A stretch of 64,000 bases of DNA from Metaphire vulgaris (lineage: Eukaryota; Annelida; Clitellata; Crassiclitellata; Megascolecidae): assembly GCA_018105865.1 (NCBI GenBank), contig CM030849.1:7684900-7748899 (forward strand), given 5' to 3'. Numbering within the stretch: position 1 is the stretch's first letter; each line of letters begins with the position of its first letter. Under the pieces are notes generated by a model. The model was given only the letters and a program-made list of their open reading frames with translations, ran no database searches and was not told where the DNA came from. The position numbers and the translations under genes were made by a program. Below are positions 31,667-43,043 of the stretch, piece by piece.

Positions 31667-33290
31667 TCAATCAATCACGTCGCTCCGTTCATATCGCACG
31701 ATTACGTCGGCGCTATTTTGTCGCGTTTTTTGAGCTATTTTGTCGGCCCGATTTTGTCTCCGCTATTTTGTCTCCGCTATTTTGTCGTCCGCGATTTTGT
31801 TATGGAACCCAGTAATAGTAATAAGTAATATATTGCAATTCTTAGACATTAACTTATTACTGTAATCAAGCTCCTTTTTTCACAAGATAACAAATAATCT
31901 GTAATATATTAATCTTGATATGCAACCAATCCAACACTGATTTTTATTTACCTTTTGGTCCTCTTCGTCCAAGGTGTCCTGCTGGTCCCATTAAACCCTG
32001 AGGACCCACCGGCTTTTCTGCAATATCCTTTAACTGCACTAAATATTCAATATAAAAGTCATATTTTTGTGAGACAAAATTGCGAAATCAAACGGTTGGT
32101 ACAGGAAACACTGAATTTGTCTACAGAGTAAGTCGAAAGCGTGACAATCTGAGACTGCATAGAGTAAAGTCAACTGAGCCGTCATTCCAGCGCTAACATT
32201 TCCCTAGAATCATCCATAATAATCTTCCGAAAATAATTTCTAAATTTTCAGAATGTTTGTCTTCACGATCCGAAGAACTTAGTTTGTTTCTCACCATAAT
32301 TGTTTGTATATAATACGCACAACACTGCTTTTCCCTTTGCTAAGATGATAGAAAGAGTCGTCTGCGTCCTGCTTAAGCTTTTACAGATATTTTCTCTCCA
32401 ATACGTAAACTTAGTAAACTTGCTTCACATCCCAATGATAGATTTAATATTTAAAAGTATAGAAATCTGTAAAACTTTCTTTAACGCATGATAAGAATAT
32501 TTTAGAATTCCAACTCGTAGACACTCAGTAGTCACATATCTCGAATGCATTCCGGTTATCGATCACATTTCTATGAAGTCATTTGTCAGAATATCGGAAG
32601 TCACTATTGTTAAATGACGAGCCGGTCGAGCTTAGCTTACTCAATAACTATATAGACTGTATAAATCTAGTCAGGGCCGTCTTTAACCAGTGCGGGGCCC
32701 CGGGCACCTGGCGGCCTGCGGGGCCCCGGGCACCTGGCGGCCTGCGGGGCCCCGGGCACCTGGCGCCCTGCGGGGCCCTAGACGTGAAGATCAATGTTGA
32801 CAAGCAAAAAGGTAATTTCAAACGTCTTTGAATGTTGAAAAGCAAAAAATAGGTAATCCTACGTTAAGAAAAGTAGTTTGCGCGCGGCGCTGGGCCCCTA
32901 AGATGCGCGGGGCCCCGGGTACTGTGCCCGAATTTTTACATGTAAAGACGCCCCTGAATCTAGTGATGCATTTTATATAAAGCAAACTATATATGCAATG
33001 TCTACAGTGAACACAGCAAAAGAAGAGACCGTACAGTATACGGTCAATAAGAATCATTGAACAATAGTGCTTCACATTAAGTAAGTAAGCGAGTGCCTAA
33101 AGTGTTCAACAACTGCTAATTCATTTTATAGTGAAAGAAAGTCATGATGCCTACCCTTTAGTTGCTCGATTTTCTCCAGAAGACGTGCTTCAAGTTGTGC
33201 AGCTTCATTTCCGCTCCGGATCGAAGTGGCGCCTGCGACCAGCAAACTTCCGAATAACACACAAACCAAGACGGGAAAGATGCACGACAT
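29784..33290 (-). CDS. secreted mini-collagen, three exons, 109 residues
   Basis: Exon 1, 33290-33155: ATG, hydrophobic signal peptide (MSCIFPVLVCVLFGSLLVAG, then ATS), then a short heptad-like helix (EAAQLEARLLEKIEQLK). Exon 2, 32017-31952: E-KPV, then GPQ GLM GPA GHL GRR GPK. Exon 3, 29911-29784: completes Gly, then GED GSH GLH GIP GRP GPR, GAV GYP GER GPD GVC, and a tail CSCDSDGQSA with stop TAA. All junctions obey GT-AG (GTAGGC, GTAAAT; GATATTGCAG, TCTTTTATTAG) and phases fit (1 then 1). The result is 17 uninterrupted Gly-X-Y triplets between a helix, which could nucleate trimers, and a two-Cys tail. A TATA box lies about 100 bases before the ATG. Intron 1 holds a hAT-type MITE and intron 2 a 1.46-kb element. 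Much shorter than classical collagens; further exons could be hidden in intron 2, but phases need none. Role unknown: a secreted matrix or cuticle peptide is an inference. Confidence 0.85.
30477..30783. repeat. ~52-bp minisatellite, about six units
   Basis: Units begin GTTAAAAATGTCTCTTCGTA, GTTAAAAATGTCTCTGCATA, GAAAAAGGTCTCTTCATATC, GTTACAAATATCTCTGCATA, GTTTGAAATGTCTCTTCATA and GAAAAAGGTCTCTTCATATC, at about 30477, 30529, 30581, 30650, 30702 and 30753. Confidence 0.85.
30785..31664 (+). pseudogene. LINE group A reverse transcriptase C-terminal half, with (TAA)n tail
   Basis: Open from MTSWLRSHRLQLNAAKTEVL through VRNLGIYLDSTLSRKSHV, LVLSKLDYGNATLAG, LQSVLNAAARVICQA, ITPLLRDLHWLSVPERIHFK and FRCLNGAGPEYLASEL to about 31435. 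A frameshift follows near the GDRAF box, and the end is AWNCLPPSIQLSTTLNTFKE, RLKTWLYRTSYL, stop. The (TAA)n tail lies at 31610-31664. Truncated at the 5' end just after the YxDD region. It is the least decayed LINE in the window, with only one frameshift over about 240 codons. Confidence 0.9.
32672..32956. mobile_element. hAT-type MITE, CAGGGCCGTCTTTA ends, perfect 8-bp duplication, internal GC-rich minisatellite
   Basis: AATCTAGT flanks both sides (32664-32671 and 32957-32964). Ends: CAGGGCCGTCTTTAACC and, inward, CAGGGGCGTCTTTACATG. Inside are about 3.5 copies of a 26-bp unit (GGGGCCCCGGGCACCTGGCG-type, 32691-32775) and two copies of the GTTGACAAGCAAAAA module (near 32797 and 32831). It lies in intron 1 of the mini-collagen gene. 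Confidence 0.9.
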
Positions 33291-33387
33291 CTTATTCAAA
33301 AATCGTTCAAATAAAAAAACACGAACTTAGGCTCCACGTTCCAAAGCGAGTTGTGAAATTCTATCAAAATCCTCGCAATAAGACGTG

Positions 33388-33395
33388 CTTTTATA
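33388..33395 (-). promoter_or_regulatory. TATA box of the mini-collagen gene
   Basis: TATAAAAG on the minus strand, 98 bases upstream of the ATG. This predicts a start site near 33360 and a 5' UTR of about 70 bases. Confidence 0.6.
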
Positions 33396-33399
33396 GACA

Positions 33400-34610
33400 A
33401 TCGTGCGCACACCAGACTTTCAATAATTGACTCCGCTATTAAGTAATCAAGACTGGAATGTCTGAAGGCGTAAAGTTTGGACAACTGCATAATGAATATC
33501 GCTTCAAAAGACTTTTTTTAGTATAGTGAGGGTTGTAATTATTAAATTGTCGGATGACTGAAAAATCGTTTTGCAAACAGTAATTTTGGTGCAATTATTT
33601 AAATTAGGAACTTCATTTTGCTCGAAATTGTCATCACATCTTTCTGAATGATGAACCGTTTGAAATCCTTGTAAAGACTTGGCGAATTGTACACTTGCCT
33701 TCCATAACTATGCATATAAGTAACAATGACTCATCAATTACAGCAATAAAAAATTATTTTGGATTCAGCAAAACTTTGCGTAGTTTAGCATTAGTATACA
33801 CTGTTGAAGAATGATTGGCTTGTTTGGCGACGTGCGACCGGCCCCGGTCAGAAAAAAACATATACTAAAAACATATATGTAGGCTACTGTATAAATACAT
33901 ACATACCATACTGAAAATCACACATATATTTATAGGCCTATATATATACATATATATATAATGGTGACACAGTAGGTGCCATTTATAAAGTATGGTGGCA
34001 CAGTAGGTGGCACAAACAATTTGATGGAATTTTATCAAGTAATCTTACTTGCGACTTTATCTCCTTTCTCTATTATCGGACTTATCTCTGATAAAAGCAG
34101 CATAATTTAGCATCAATTTGTGTTTCTGCTCCGACTAAAGTTTCCGCAGGAAAAATACATGTGTGAACAGTATTGTTACTTTCTGTTACATACGTAATGA
34201 AGTAAGATTTGTATTTCAAATCGAAATTGAACGTAATGTTCAATTTATTTTGATTTTGGCTGCAAAATCGACATAAAAACATATGTCTGGTGAAAATATT
34301 TCTGCAATATAGAGTGCACTTCAACCAGCTAATAATAGAATAAAATTAATTGCAACCGAATTGGGTATTACTTTTGCTATATAAGTTTCATATCCCCCCA
34401 AAAGGAAGACTTTACGATGCACCAGCTATTTGCTATTTATGCTAGCGAATCCCCTTCAACATCCTTTTGCGTTTTGCTGCCTCGTCAATGGAACGTCTTG
34501 CGGAGGATCGCCATCTTAAAGGTTCACTGCTCGATATCGCCACTGGAACGAACTCCTTCGTACCACCAGAGCGAATTTGTTTAAAGATTAGCATCATCCG
34601 TTCCTTATTG
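33400..34610. other. no gene seen; AT-rich
   Basis: A short direct repeat (GGTGACACAGTAGGTGCCA / GGTGGCACAGTAGGTGGCA) lies at 33962-34018 and short TATATA stretches near 33940-33960. Confidence 0.35.
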
Positions 34611-34760
34611 CAGCGGTTCCCAAACTGTGTGGTTCGCGGACCAAAGGAGGTCCGTGAACGATATGGCGGGGGTCCGCGAGAGGGGATTTTTTATGAGCAG
34701 GTGGAGCTGACAATTAGGCTGCATGCGTTCAATTTGCCTTGTAGTAATTGACGTCTCAAT
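34611..34760 (+). mobile_element. hAT Charlie-like end fragment
   Basis: CAGCGGTTCCCAAACTGTGT followed by GGTCCGCGAG-type sequence is a typical CAGxGGTTCCCAAAC terminus. The opposite end was not found. Confidence 0.5.
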
Positions 34761-36735
34761 GATTTATGCAGAACTGTTGGTCACAATCACGAGAAATGCA
34801 CGTGGCGAGATAATTGCAAGTGCGTGATGTCAATTAGTAAACAGCCGGTATTTGATGTTTGAAGATAATGAAAGTTTACCAGAGCTGCAAAAATGTCCCT
34901 CACTTTAAAAGATTTTTAAGGCTGTCAATTTTCATACCAGACCGGACAACATTTTTAACAGGGTCTTTCAAAGAATGTTGATAAACATTTATTTTGGAAT
35001 GCTCTACAATTAATACCTGCTAACAGTCATGATTCTTAAAATCGATTCTCTGTAAGCGGACTCAATAAGAAACTTGAATAACATAGTTCAGAGAGTACAC
35101 TTAATTTTTAAAAAGTTTGTGAACGTTTTTAAAACGTTTTTTTATAAAATCGTGAACTTTTGCCACTGACGCCTTTTAGCAAAGAATGCAGTTTTAATTC
35201 AGCTCCTCTATTCATGTTACATCAAGCAACTGCCAATGAAATTTAAAACTACTGTCATAATTTAAATTTAATGTAATAATTTAAAACTACTGTAACCTTG
35301 CTGAACAGACTAGAGAACGAAGCTGCTTACGACTTAATTAAAACGATTAATGTATTGAAACATCTATTGTGGGCCGAAGATGTTTCAAATACCTCTTATA
35401 AACCAGCTATATCATCACGCAATAGACACAATAATCTCTGAATCAGTTTTATTCGTTCATATTTGCATCTTAATTTATGCATTTCCAGTTGGTCAATCAC
35501 TGTCTATTGCAACTGCTGCCCTCCCACTCTGACTGATCTCTGAAATGGACACGGTCTTCTGCTATATGGATTTGGAATACGATCAATTGATACCTTTAAG
35601 TATCAGAACTGGTACTATGGAAGCTCATAAACTATGTAAATAATGGCATAATCTTATTGACGATCCTCTAACAATCATGTTGCAATAAATTTAGGTCGCA
35701 TAATTTATTAATCAATGTAATGATTTTTATATTGCTCGTGCAAAAATACCTGGTCAGCAATCTATGTTTATCGTTATCACAAGTGTTTCTTTTCAAAATT
35801 AACTTCTAGAAATGTTTTTTAAAGTTTCATATTTCGTAATATGAAGGCCTTTAAGAAGCACACGCTATTCGCTATTTCTATTGTTGCCTTCACCAATGCC
35901 TTATTGTCGGACTTTTGCTCATTGGACGACCGCTCGCAAATTCTCAATGCACGTTGCTCGCATGGACTTGCTCATAGACAGCTTTTGAAAGATGACTTGA
36001 CACAAAATTAATATTAATTTATGTTATAAATTATAACATTAATGTGGTCATCAATTTTATTGTTTAAATATTACATTAATCTAAATATTATTATAACTTG
36101 TAATAATATTCAAGTTAATGCATGAGCAATCGACTGATGCAACTCGACAAATGCAAATCTACTAATGCAAGTTAAAATGACACACTTCACGGTTTTTGCC
36201 GATTTTTGACAAAGATTATTTAAAAACCGTTCCAGAGGCCTTGGGAATTGACAGATCTTTAGTCTCTTGAGTCCCCTCTAGTTCATAAATTTGTGCCAGG
36301 ATTTAAGTTCAAAGATTTCAAGAAGTGATATATCTTTATTTAATTAAATAAACATTACTACTAGAATAGGATAGCTTTTTAAACGTCCGTTACATAATTG
36401 TTCTTTACCTAATCTGAGTGACCCAATTGTCTTGCTCCATCACGGCATATCGCTAATATTATGTAAAGTCAGCAGCTGCCTATGAGCAAAAGTTAATGTG
36501 AGCAATTACCCTATGAGAATAGTTCTTCTACAGCGGCCAAGGTGCAATTCATCTGTGTAGGTGAAGCTGAGATTTGGACCTGGCATGAGTACATTGTATT
36601 TTGGTTCTAGTAATTGGCGTTTTAATAATAATAGTAATAATGCTAATAATAATTTACTGTTATAATAATAATAATAATAATTTACTGCTTAAACTGTCAC
36701 TCCCACCTCGTCCAAACTGTTACGTGAATCTGTCC
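34761..36735. other. mostly unassigned AT-rich DNA around a small candidate ORF
   Basis: Apart from the ORF at 35841-36011, it contains a palindromic AT-rich stretch near 36005-36120 and no recognised element. Confidence 0.35.
35841..36011 (+). CDS. candidate small secreted peptide, 56 residues
   Basis: ATG to TAA, 56 codons. The N-terminus looks like a signal peptide: basic MKAFKKHT, then LFAISIVAFTNA, with possible cleavage after NA or LLS. The mature part (DFCSLDDRSQILNARC then SHGLAHRQLLKDDLTQN) has two cysteines 13 residues apart. It is short enough to occur by chance in AT-rich DNA, and no promoter or family match supports it; the layout of signal peptide and two cysteines is what makes it worth listing. 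Confidence 0.3.
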   Translation: MKAFKKHTLFAISIVAFTNALLSDFCSLDDRSQILNARCSHGLAHRQLLKDDLTQN

Positions 36736-37309
<574 letters not shown>

Positions 37310-37790
37310 GGCCTATGTGTCGTCCTCTATCAGAAGGTTGACAGTCATTTTCCTCCATCTCTCTCTATCCTCTGCTGATCGTTTTAGGGCTCCATAGTTC
37401 TTTGTGTTTGTCCAGTCAAAGACGTCGTCCATCCAGCTTCTTCTCGGTCGCCCCTTTCCCTTGTTCCTTCCATTCTACCTTCCTTTATTATCAGAGGTAG
37501 GTCTCCAGCCGAACTTCTCATGATGTGACCGGGCGTAGGACATTTATTTCGTATTATTTCCTGTTTCCACATTGCTGTTGTTTTGCTTCTTTCTAGGGCT
37601 TGTTCATTTGTTACCTTGTCCATCCAGCTGATTCTCAAGATCCTTCTGTAACACCATAATTCAAACGCCGTGAATTTTTTCCATAATCTTCCAATTCATT
37701 GTCCAGGTTTCGCATCCATAAGTAAGCATTCGTTCGTCAAGTTTGTCGAAATGTCTTCAAAACTTTGCGCGTCAGAAAGTAGCAGGCCTA
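37310..37790 (-). pseudogene. LINE group B endonuclease-RT, C-terminal fragment
   Basis: The minus strand reads LTYGCETWTMN, a frameshift, then RILRISWMDKVTNEQALERS, CPTPGHIMRSSAGDLPLIIK, a Gly/Arg-rich part and, after a further frameshift, SWMDDVFDWTNTKNYGALK. This is the C-terminus seen at 18895 and 51071. Confidence 0.8.
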
Positions 37791-37865
37791 GAGTGGTTTC
37801 CACAAACCTATCTTTGCCTCCTAAACCACTTTAAATCACATTATTATAGAGCCGTATGTACAGCA

Positions 37866-37932
37866 AAATCGGGTGGTAAAACAGCCAATCCCCGTCATTT
37901 TTGACGGGTAAACACCTATATATATATATATG

Positions 37933-38001
<69 letters not shown>
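37866..38001. repeat. short repeat (AAATCGGGTGGTAAAACAGCC) plus (TA)n
   Basis: AAAATCGGGTGGTAAAACAG, CCAATCCCCGTCATTTTTGA and CGGGTAAACACCTA match the 50879-51070 satellite and its end, and are followed by TA repeats at 37917-38001. Confidence 0.8.
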
Positions 38002-38003
<2 letters not shown>

Positions 38004-38338
38004 GTAAGCCCATACAGTGGTGGTTGCACTTTGGGGATGAGTGGAATGCATCCCCTACCGGACTTTTATTTTTTATTTTCTTGCTTGTGAAGCCTATTTT
38101 TGGGTAAAAGTCCAGTAAAACTACGGAGAAAAAACTGCCGATGGCCTTTTTTTCTTTTGTTTTGCTACTCAACCTATTTTTCGGTAAAAGTGCAGTAAAA
38201 TTAGGGAAAATCCCTTTTGAGCCTTTTTGGGAAAGTTTTTTTATTGATGTTCTTCCCTTCTCTTTTCATCCTCCCACCAACTTCCTATGAATCCATATCA
38301 TCCCCCACCCAGAAATACTAGAACTCCGACTGGACCTA

Positions 38339-38386
38339 CAGGGTGTCTATGAACCCCAAAAAAAAAAAGAGACTCTAGACACCCTG
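38339..38386. other. 48-bp hairpin with CAGGGTGTCTA ends
   Basis: CAGGGTGTCTATGA ... CTCTAGACACCCTG around an A-rich loop. It resembles the two ends of a MITE with nearly all the interior lost. Confidence 0.6.
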
Positions 38387-38890
38387 CATATAATATACAA
38401 TACAAGTTCAAGCAGGGATATGATGGGTTTCTTGTTCATCACCTAATTATATACGTGTAAACTGTAGTCCTACATTTGCTGAATGTTGGTTAAATTCAGC
38501 AAATACAGGTTACGCTTTCTTTAATATTGTGAATTTAGCGAATATTAGGAATATTCGCGCCAAAAACAAAAGTAAAGAATATTCAGGACATGGACACATA
38601 CTATGCATGCAATTATTTTATCGCTACAAATCATATAAATGCTTTACTGAAAGAGTTTTAAAATGGTATGTTATTTTATTCAGGCTTACGACTATATATC
38701 TCCGTTTAAATTCTTCAGTTTATCAAATTCAAATTAAATTAGCAATTTTGTCAAGATAATACATTTTACCAAATGAATAGGCCTAAATACGATAATCATA
38801 CAAGTGAAGTGAAAGTGTTTGTATTCATATTTCACGAAACCAAAATTTCCACTGATTCAGTAGATGGCGCAAGTAGATTGGAGAGAGAAA

Positions 38891-38938
38891 TTTCCACCAT
38901 TGAATAGTGGAATTCATTTCACTATTCAATGGGGGGAA
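38891..38938. other. hairpin, 13-bp perfect core
   Basis: CCATTGAATAGTG (38897-38909) and its exact complement CACTATTCAATGG (38920-38932), 10-base loop; near-pairing extends to TTTCC/GGAAA outside. Confidence 0.85.
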
Positions 38939-39078
38939 ACGAAGTGAACCAAGTAGCCTAATTAGTAATTACGGACCAGTTAGCTAAAATTCGATGTAAA
39001 TCTAGTCTAATCCTACACTCAACGCAATATTTTCTGTTCAATTGTGCGGTGCAGAGTCCAAAATGTCAAATGTCATTG

Positions 39079-39456
39079 GGGGCCGTTCGTAAATTAAGTC
39101 ACGCGAATTTGACACTTTTTTTACCCCCCTACGTATCGCGACGTCACAAAACGTCGGACCCCTAAAATATGACGTCACAACGGGCCGACCTCCACCCCCC
39201 ACCCCCATTTTTTTCATCTTCCGAGAAGTCTTGACAAGCAAAAAAGGTCATCCTTGTATTTTTTCCTCTCGAAAAACCCTGACAAGCAAAAAAGTCATAA
39301 TTGTATTTTTCCTCTCCAAAATCCCTGACCTAATTTTTAAAAGACTTGACCTAATTTTTTGCGTGACGTCACATTTACGGACCCCCTCCGTCGTCACACT
39401 TCGTCACAAATGGCGGGACCCTCCCTAACTGCGTGACGTAATTTATGGACGACCCC
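39079..39456. mobile_element. TIR element, GGGGCCGTTCGTAAATTA family
   Basis: Left end GGGGCCGTTCGTAAATTAAG; inward from the right GGGGTCGTCCATAAATTACG. The interior has repeated CGTCAC and two TGACAAGCAAAAAA(G)GTCAT modules (39232, 39279). No unambiguous target duplication. Confidence 0.75.
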
Positions 39457-40907
39457 ATGGATCCAGACATCGCGACCGAAGTTCGATGGTCTTGGTTACC
39501 GCAGCAATTAGACCTAACAGACCTCCCAAGTGTCGGACAGAATTTAAGATTTGATTTAAATAAACGGCATGTGACAATTTATAAAATAATATTGAAAATT
39601 AAATTAAAGTAATATGCATTAAACCACGCGTTTTCCATGTCTCCCCCATTGCTCATCATGTTCCCCTCTCACTGCTCGCCATGCCTTCCACCTATTGCTG
39701 CCCCAGGCCACAAATCGCGCCCTGATTGATACCATAGGCGTCAATCCATAGGGGGCCCGGGGGGCCCGGGCCCCCCCCAATAATTTGGGCAGAGGGGCCC
39801 AGCACTTGTTGGGCCCCCGCCCCAATATTTCAACCTTTTTATATACCAGTTAACACATTTTTCAGTCTCAATGCATGCTCTTCCTGACATTTCTAATTTT
39901 GACATTTCATATTTTTGGAGTTTCGGTTCAGAAATGGCGATCCACGGGGGCCCGATTCTCTCCATTAATTTAGAGTGGGTTCAGCATTTGTTCATCATAT
40001 GTTGCCCCCACTCCAACACGTAGGCCCGATAACGTTTGCTCCGTTTCAGTAGTTTGCTCAGTAGTTTGACACTAAGTCACAGCTGGAGTACCGTGACTGC
40101 GTTTATCCAGATTGCCTGCAAAGGTGAACCTTTTAAACCTGATAATTAATCCATTGGGGACGAACAAGCAGTCGGACTGTAGAAATCTGGTTTCTGGTTG
40201 ATTGACCCTAAGTGTAAACTTTCATGTCACTTAACGGTCATCATGGGAACGATGTCAAGATGCTTGTGAGCCGAATTTACTAGACTTGTTTATATTGACG
40301 GCTGTACAACAGCGTTGATGCGTTAGTAACATAGGGGCGGGGGTAACTACGCCACCCTGCTGAGAGAATGGCGTTTAACTCTTTAGAAGATTAGATCAAT
40401 CGTAGTATGGGTTTATCGAAATCACGGTTGAAGCGTCTAAATTATATGGAGATTACGGGAACTGAGTCACCTGACTGCATTTAAGACATTTCTCTTGCTT
40501 GAACTAGACAGTTAACTGTTTAGACGTCTAAATCCGAGTAATAGAAAATAAAAATGTAATAATATCTCGTAAGTGACAATGCAATATCATTTAAGATGTT
40601 ACCCGCGATACCTGGACTCTTTTATTTGTCAAACTTTTCATTTTACTCTGCATCTTGCATCTTGGACTCAACACTTTAATTGAGATTACGAGATAGACTA
40701 CTCAAGCAGGTAAGGTACAGTATTCATGCCTACGTTTTAATATGATTGGTCAGCAATAATTTTTAGTGGTGCAGACTGCAGAACTATGAATTTTTGCCTT
40801 TATAAACATTAAATAGCTTAATTGAAAGTAAATTATTGAACAAACCAAAAGTAAATAAAAATTATGACTGAATTTATATCACTTCCTGATATAAACAAAG
40901 TGACTAA
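39457..40907. other. no gene seen; one MITE-like GC-rich end
   Basis: 39730-39800 contains GGCGTCAATCCATAGGGGGC followed by GGGCCCGGGCC, resembling one end of a MITE; the other end was not found. The rest is unassigned. Confidence 0.35.
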
Positions 40908-40992
40908 GTAAGTTAAGTAAAATCTTGTTAATTTCTATAGAGCCTTAAAAGCAGCACCCAAGTAGCTCCTTATTGCTATGCGCTTAATTTTA
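40908..40992 (-). repeat. LINE/SINE 3'-tail fragment
   Basis: AGTAAAATCTTGTTAATTTC, TATAGAGCCTTAAAAGCAGC and TAGCTCCTTATTGCTATGCG: a decayed copy of the tail at 44758. Confidence 0.55.
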
Positions 40993-40996
40993 GTAT

Positions 40997-40999
40997 CAA

Positions 41000-41063
<64 letters not shown>

Positions 41064-41194
41064 TATCAATTATATCAACTATATATATCAAGTATCTATA
41101 TATCAACTATATATAATTTATATATAAGGTATCCATATATCTATCCATATATAGTTATATACATTATGTATAGGTCTATACCCTGTGTGTATGC

Positions 41195-41254
<60 letters not shown>
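40997..41254. repeat. two (TA)n microsatellites with TATC-rich DNA between
   Basis: TA runs at about 41000-41060 and 41199-41254. Confidence 0.9.
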
Positions 41255-41258
<4 letters not shown>

Positions 41259-41572
41259 TCGTGAGTGACCAGGACAACGAGAAATGACAGCATCAACTTT
41301 TCATGTACCTAACTTCAGGTTTGGGGCCCCAATATTCTAAGTGGATCGACGCCTTTGATTGATACAATTGAGTATTAGAGATGTGGTACGATACAAGTGC
41401 ATAAAAAGTGCATAAAAATAATAATTATCATTAATTGATGAAAAATAATTACTCGTTTTGTATGGATCTAGGTCATAAGCTTGAATGTTTCTAGCACTCA
41501 GACTGCCCAATCCTTAATTGGCATCGACAGCTGTACCCAAAGCTGCTGCGTGTAAGTTCTCAGGGGCTGTCC
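41255..41572. other. no gene seen
   Basis: It includes TTAGAGATGTGGTACGATAC at 41374, which resembles a single hAT-type end. Otherwise unassigned. Confidence 0.35.
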
Positions 41573-41850
41573 ATTAATTGTCAACAAAATAGGGCAGGGT
41601 TTGAAAAAGTTTGACAGTTGTTGGGGTGGTAAAGAGAAGTTGACGTCAGCAAATTTATTTTTTACAAATAATCCAAAAGAGGAATTTCATAGAATAGGCC
41701 TAAAGTAAAGTAAAGTAAAATCTCGTGGATTTCTATAGCGCCTTGGAAAGCAGCACAACAGTAGCTGCTTATTCTTAGGCGCTCAGGCCTACTATTTATG
41801 TGAAAGCCTGACACGCAAAAGAAGGTCATCGCATATATAGGCATAGACGT
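41573..41850. mobile_element. CCATTAATT...GTCAAC family copy, interrupted by a LINE tail
   Basis: Starts GGGGCTGTCCATTAATTGTC; AGGGTTTGAAAAAGTTTGAC and TTTTTTACAAATAATC match 19158-19461 in reverse. The LINE/SINE tail at 41699-41787 is inserted before CCTGACACGCAAAAGAAGGT. The right end is not defined. Confidence 0.5.
41699..41787 (-). repeat. LINE/SINE 3'-tail fragment
   Basis: AAGTAAAATCTCGTGGATTT, CTATAGCGCCTTGGAAAGCA and GCACAACAGTAGCTGCTTAT: the reverse complement of 44758-44850, nearly identical, hence recent. Confidence 0.75.
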
Positions 41851-42013
41851 CCATGAGCCCCTCTCACCGTCTATACTAGTTGTTTTCGAAGAGCAGGCGA
41901 CTGTCCCTACTCTGTTTCTGTTCCGATCGGATCGTTTTCATGTCACCTCCTGCCGACATATGGTCGGTCGGCCAATCTTGTATTGATTTGCGATCCTGTC
42001 GACGTAGGCTCCT

Positions 42014-42070
42014 ACAGTAGTGTTTCCCAAACTGTGGGTGGCAGGGCTCAGACCTGTGGGTAGCGAGGAA
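42014..42070 (+). mobile_element. hAT Charlie-like end fragment
   Basis: CAGTAGTGTTTCCCAAACTG followed by TGGGTGGC resembles CAGxGGTTCCCAAACTGTGG termini. Only one end is seen. Confidence 0.4.
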
Positions 42071-42154
42071 GTGTGAAATTGGACTCAAAAGTGTCATTTT
42101 CTAAACAACACCGTAATGTTACTAGTCTTGCAAAGTTGAAAGTAGGTTTTGTTT

Positions 42155-42614
42155 TAGAGAAATTTATATACGTTGCTCTCTCTTTCTATACGTATATACG
42201 TCTCTCTTTCTATGTATATACGTCTCTGTCTGTCTGTCTGTCTGTCTCTCTGTCTGTTTCTCTGTCTGTCTCTCTGTCTCTACTGTCTCTCTGTGTCTCT
42301 GTCTCTCTGTGTCTCTGTCTCTCTCTGTCTCTCTCTTTGTCTCTCTCTGTCTCTCTGTTTCCGTTCTCTTTCTGCTTTCTCTCTCTTTCTCTGTTTCCTC
42401 TCTCTTTCTCCTCTTTCTCTCTCTCTCTCTCACTCTCTCTCTCTGTCTCTTCTTTATATCTCTCTGTCTGTCTGTCTCTCTGTCTGTCTCTGTCTGTCTA
42501 TGTCTGTCTCTGTCTCTGTCTGTCTTTGTCTGTCTCTCTCTCTGTCTCTCTACTCTATGTTTCTCTATGTCTCTTCTGTCTCTCTGTCTCTGTCTCTGGA
42601 TTTTCTCTCTCTTT

Positions 42615-42688
<74 letters not shown>
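42155..42688. repeat. (TCTG/TCTC)n then (TA)n microsatellite block
   Basis: TCTG and TCTC repeats to about 42615, then TA repeats at 42620-42688. Long Ser/Leu/Val frames here are not genes. Confidence 0.95.
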
Positions 42689-42690
<2 letters not shown>

Positions 42691-43043
42691 ATGACTACAG
42701 CCATTCGTTCACCCGTCTACTGGTCCTCAGCCTGTCAGACAGTGAGTCAGTCTGTTTGGCTGCCTATCTGTCTGTCTGTGCATTTGTCTTTTTCTCTGTC
42801 TGTTCATTTATGTTCGTCAGTCACTTCGAAGTCCTTCAAACGTAGACGACTCAAGGCTACTTAGCAGTTTAAGCAGAACACCTGGTAGTATTAAATCACA
42901 TAAACTTTCAAAGCCCGATTCACTTTATACCATTGCCCTACTTTGCGACGCCCACTTCAACCGCACGGCGTCGACCCATATTGGCGTACGGTTGGATTGA
43001 AAAGTGGGGACCCAAAACCTATGCCTTCCCCTTTCCGAAGACA
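42689..43043. other. no gene seen
   Basis: Further TCTG-type sequence to about 42800; the rest is unassigned. Confidence 0.35.

Larger units (their letters stand above)
30348..31810. mobile_element. TIR element with ACAAAATAGCG ends enclosing a minisatellite and a LINE
   Basis: AGTAATAG flanks both sides (30341-30348 and 31811-31818, exact ends uncertain by one base). The left end is GGTGCCCAGACAAAATCGCG; inward from the right it is GGGTTCCATAACAAAATCGC, followed by repeated GACAAAATAGCGG units. The interior is a 52-bp minisatellite and a LINE 3' fragment. It occupies intron 2 of the mini-collagen gene. Confidence 0.75.
38002..39078. other. no gene seen; short duplicated block and two hairpins
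   Basis: A direct repeat (CCTATTTTTGGGTAAAAGTC / CCTATTTTTCGGTAAAAGTG) lies at 38091 and 38171. Hairpins at 38339 and 38891 are listed separately. Confidence 0.4.

Noticed and set aside
33131..33430. 99-codon plus-strand frame
   Set aside because: It lies antisense over exon 1 and the promoter of the mini-collagen gene.
42073..42864. 263-codon Ser/Leu/Val-rich frame that looks like a membrane protein
   Set aside because: It is the TCTG/TCTC/TA microsatellite block; overlapping frames are equally open.
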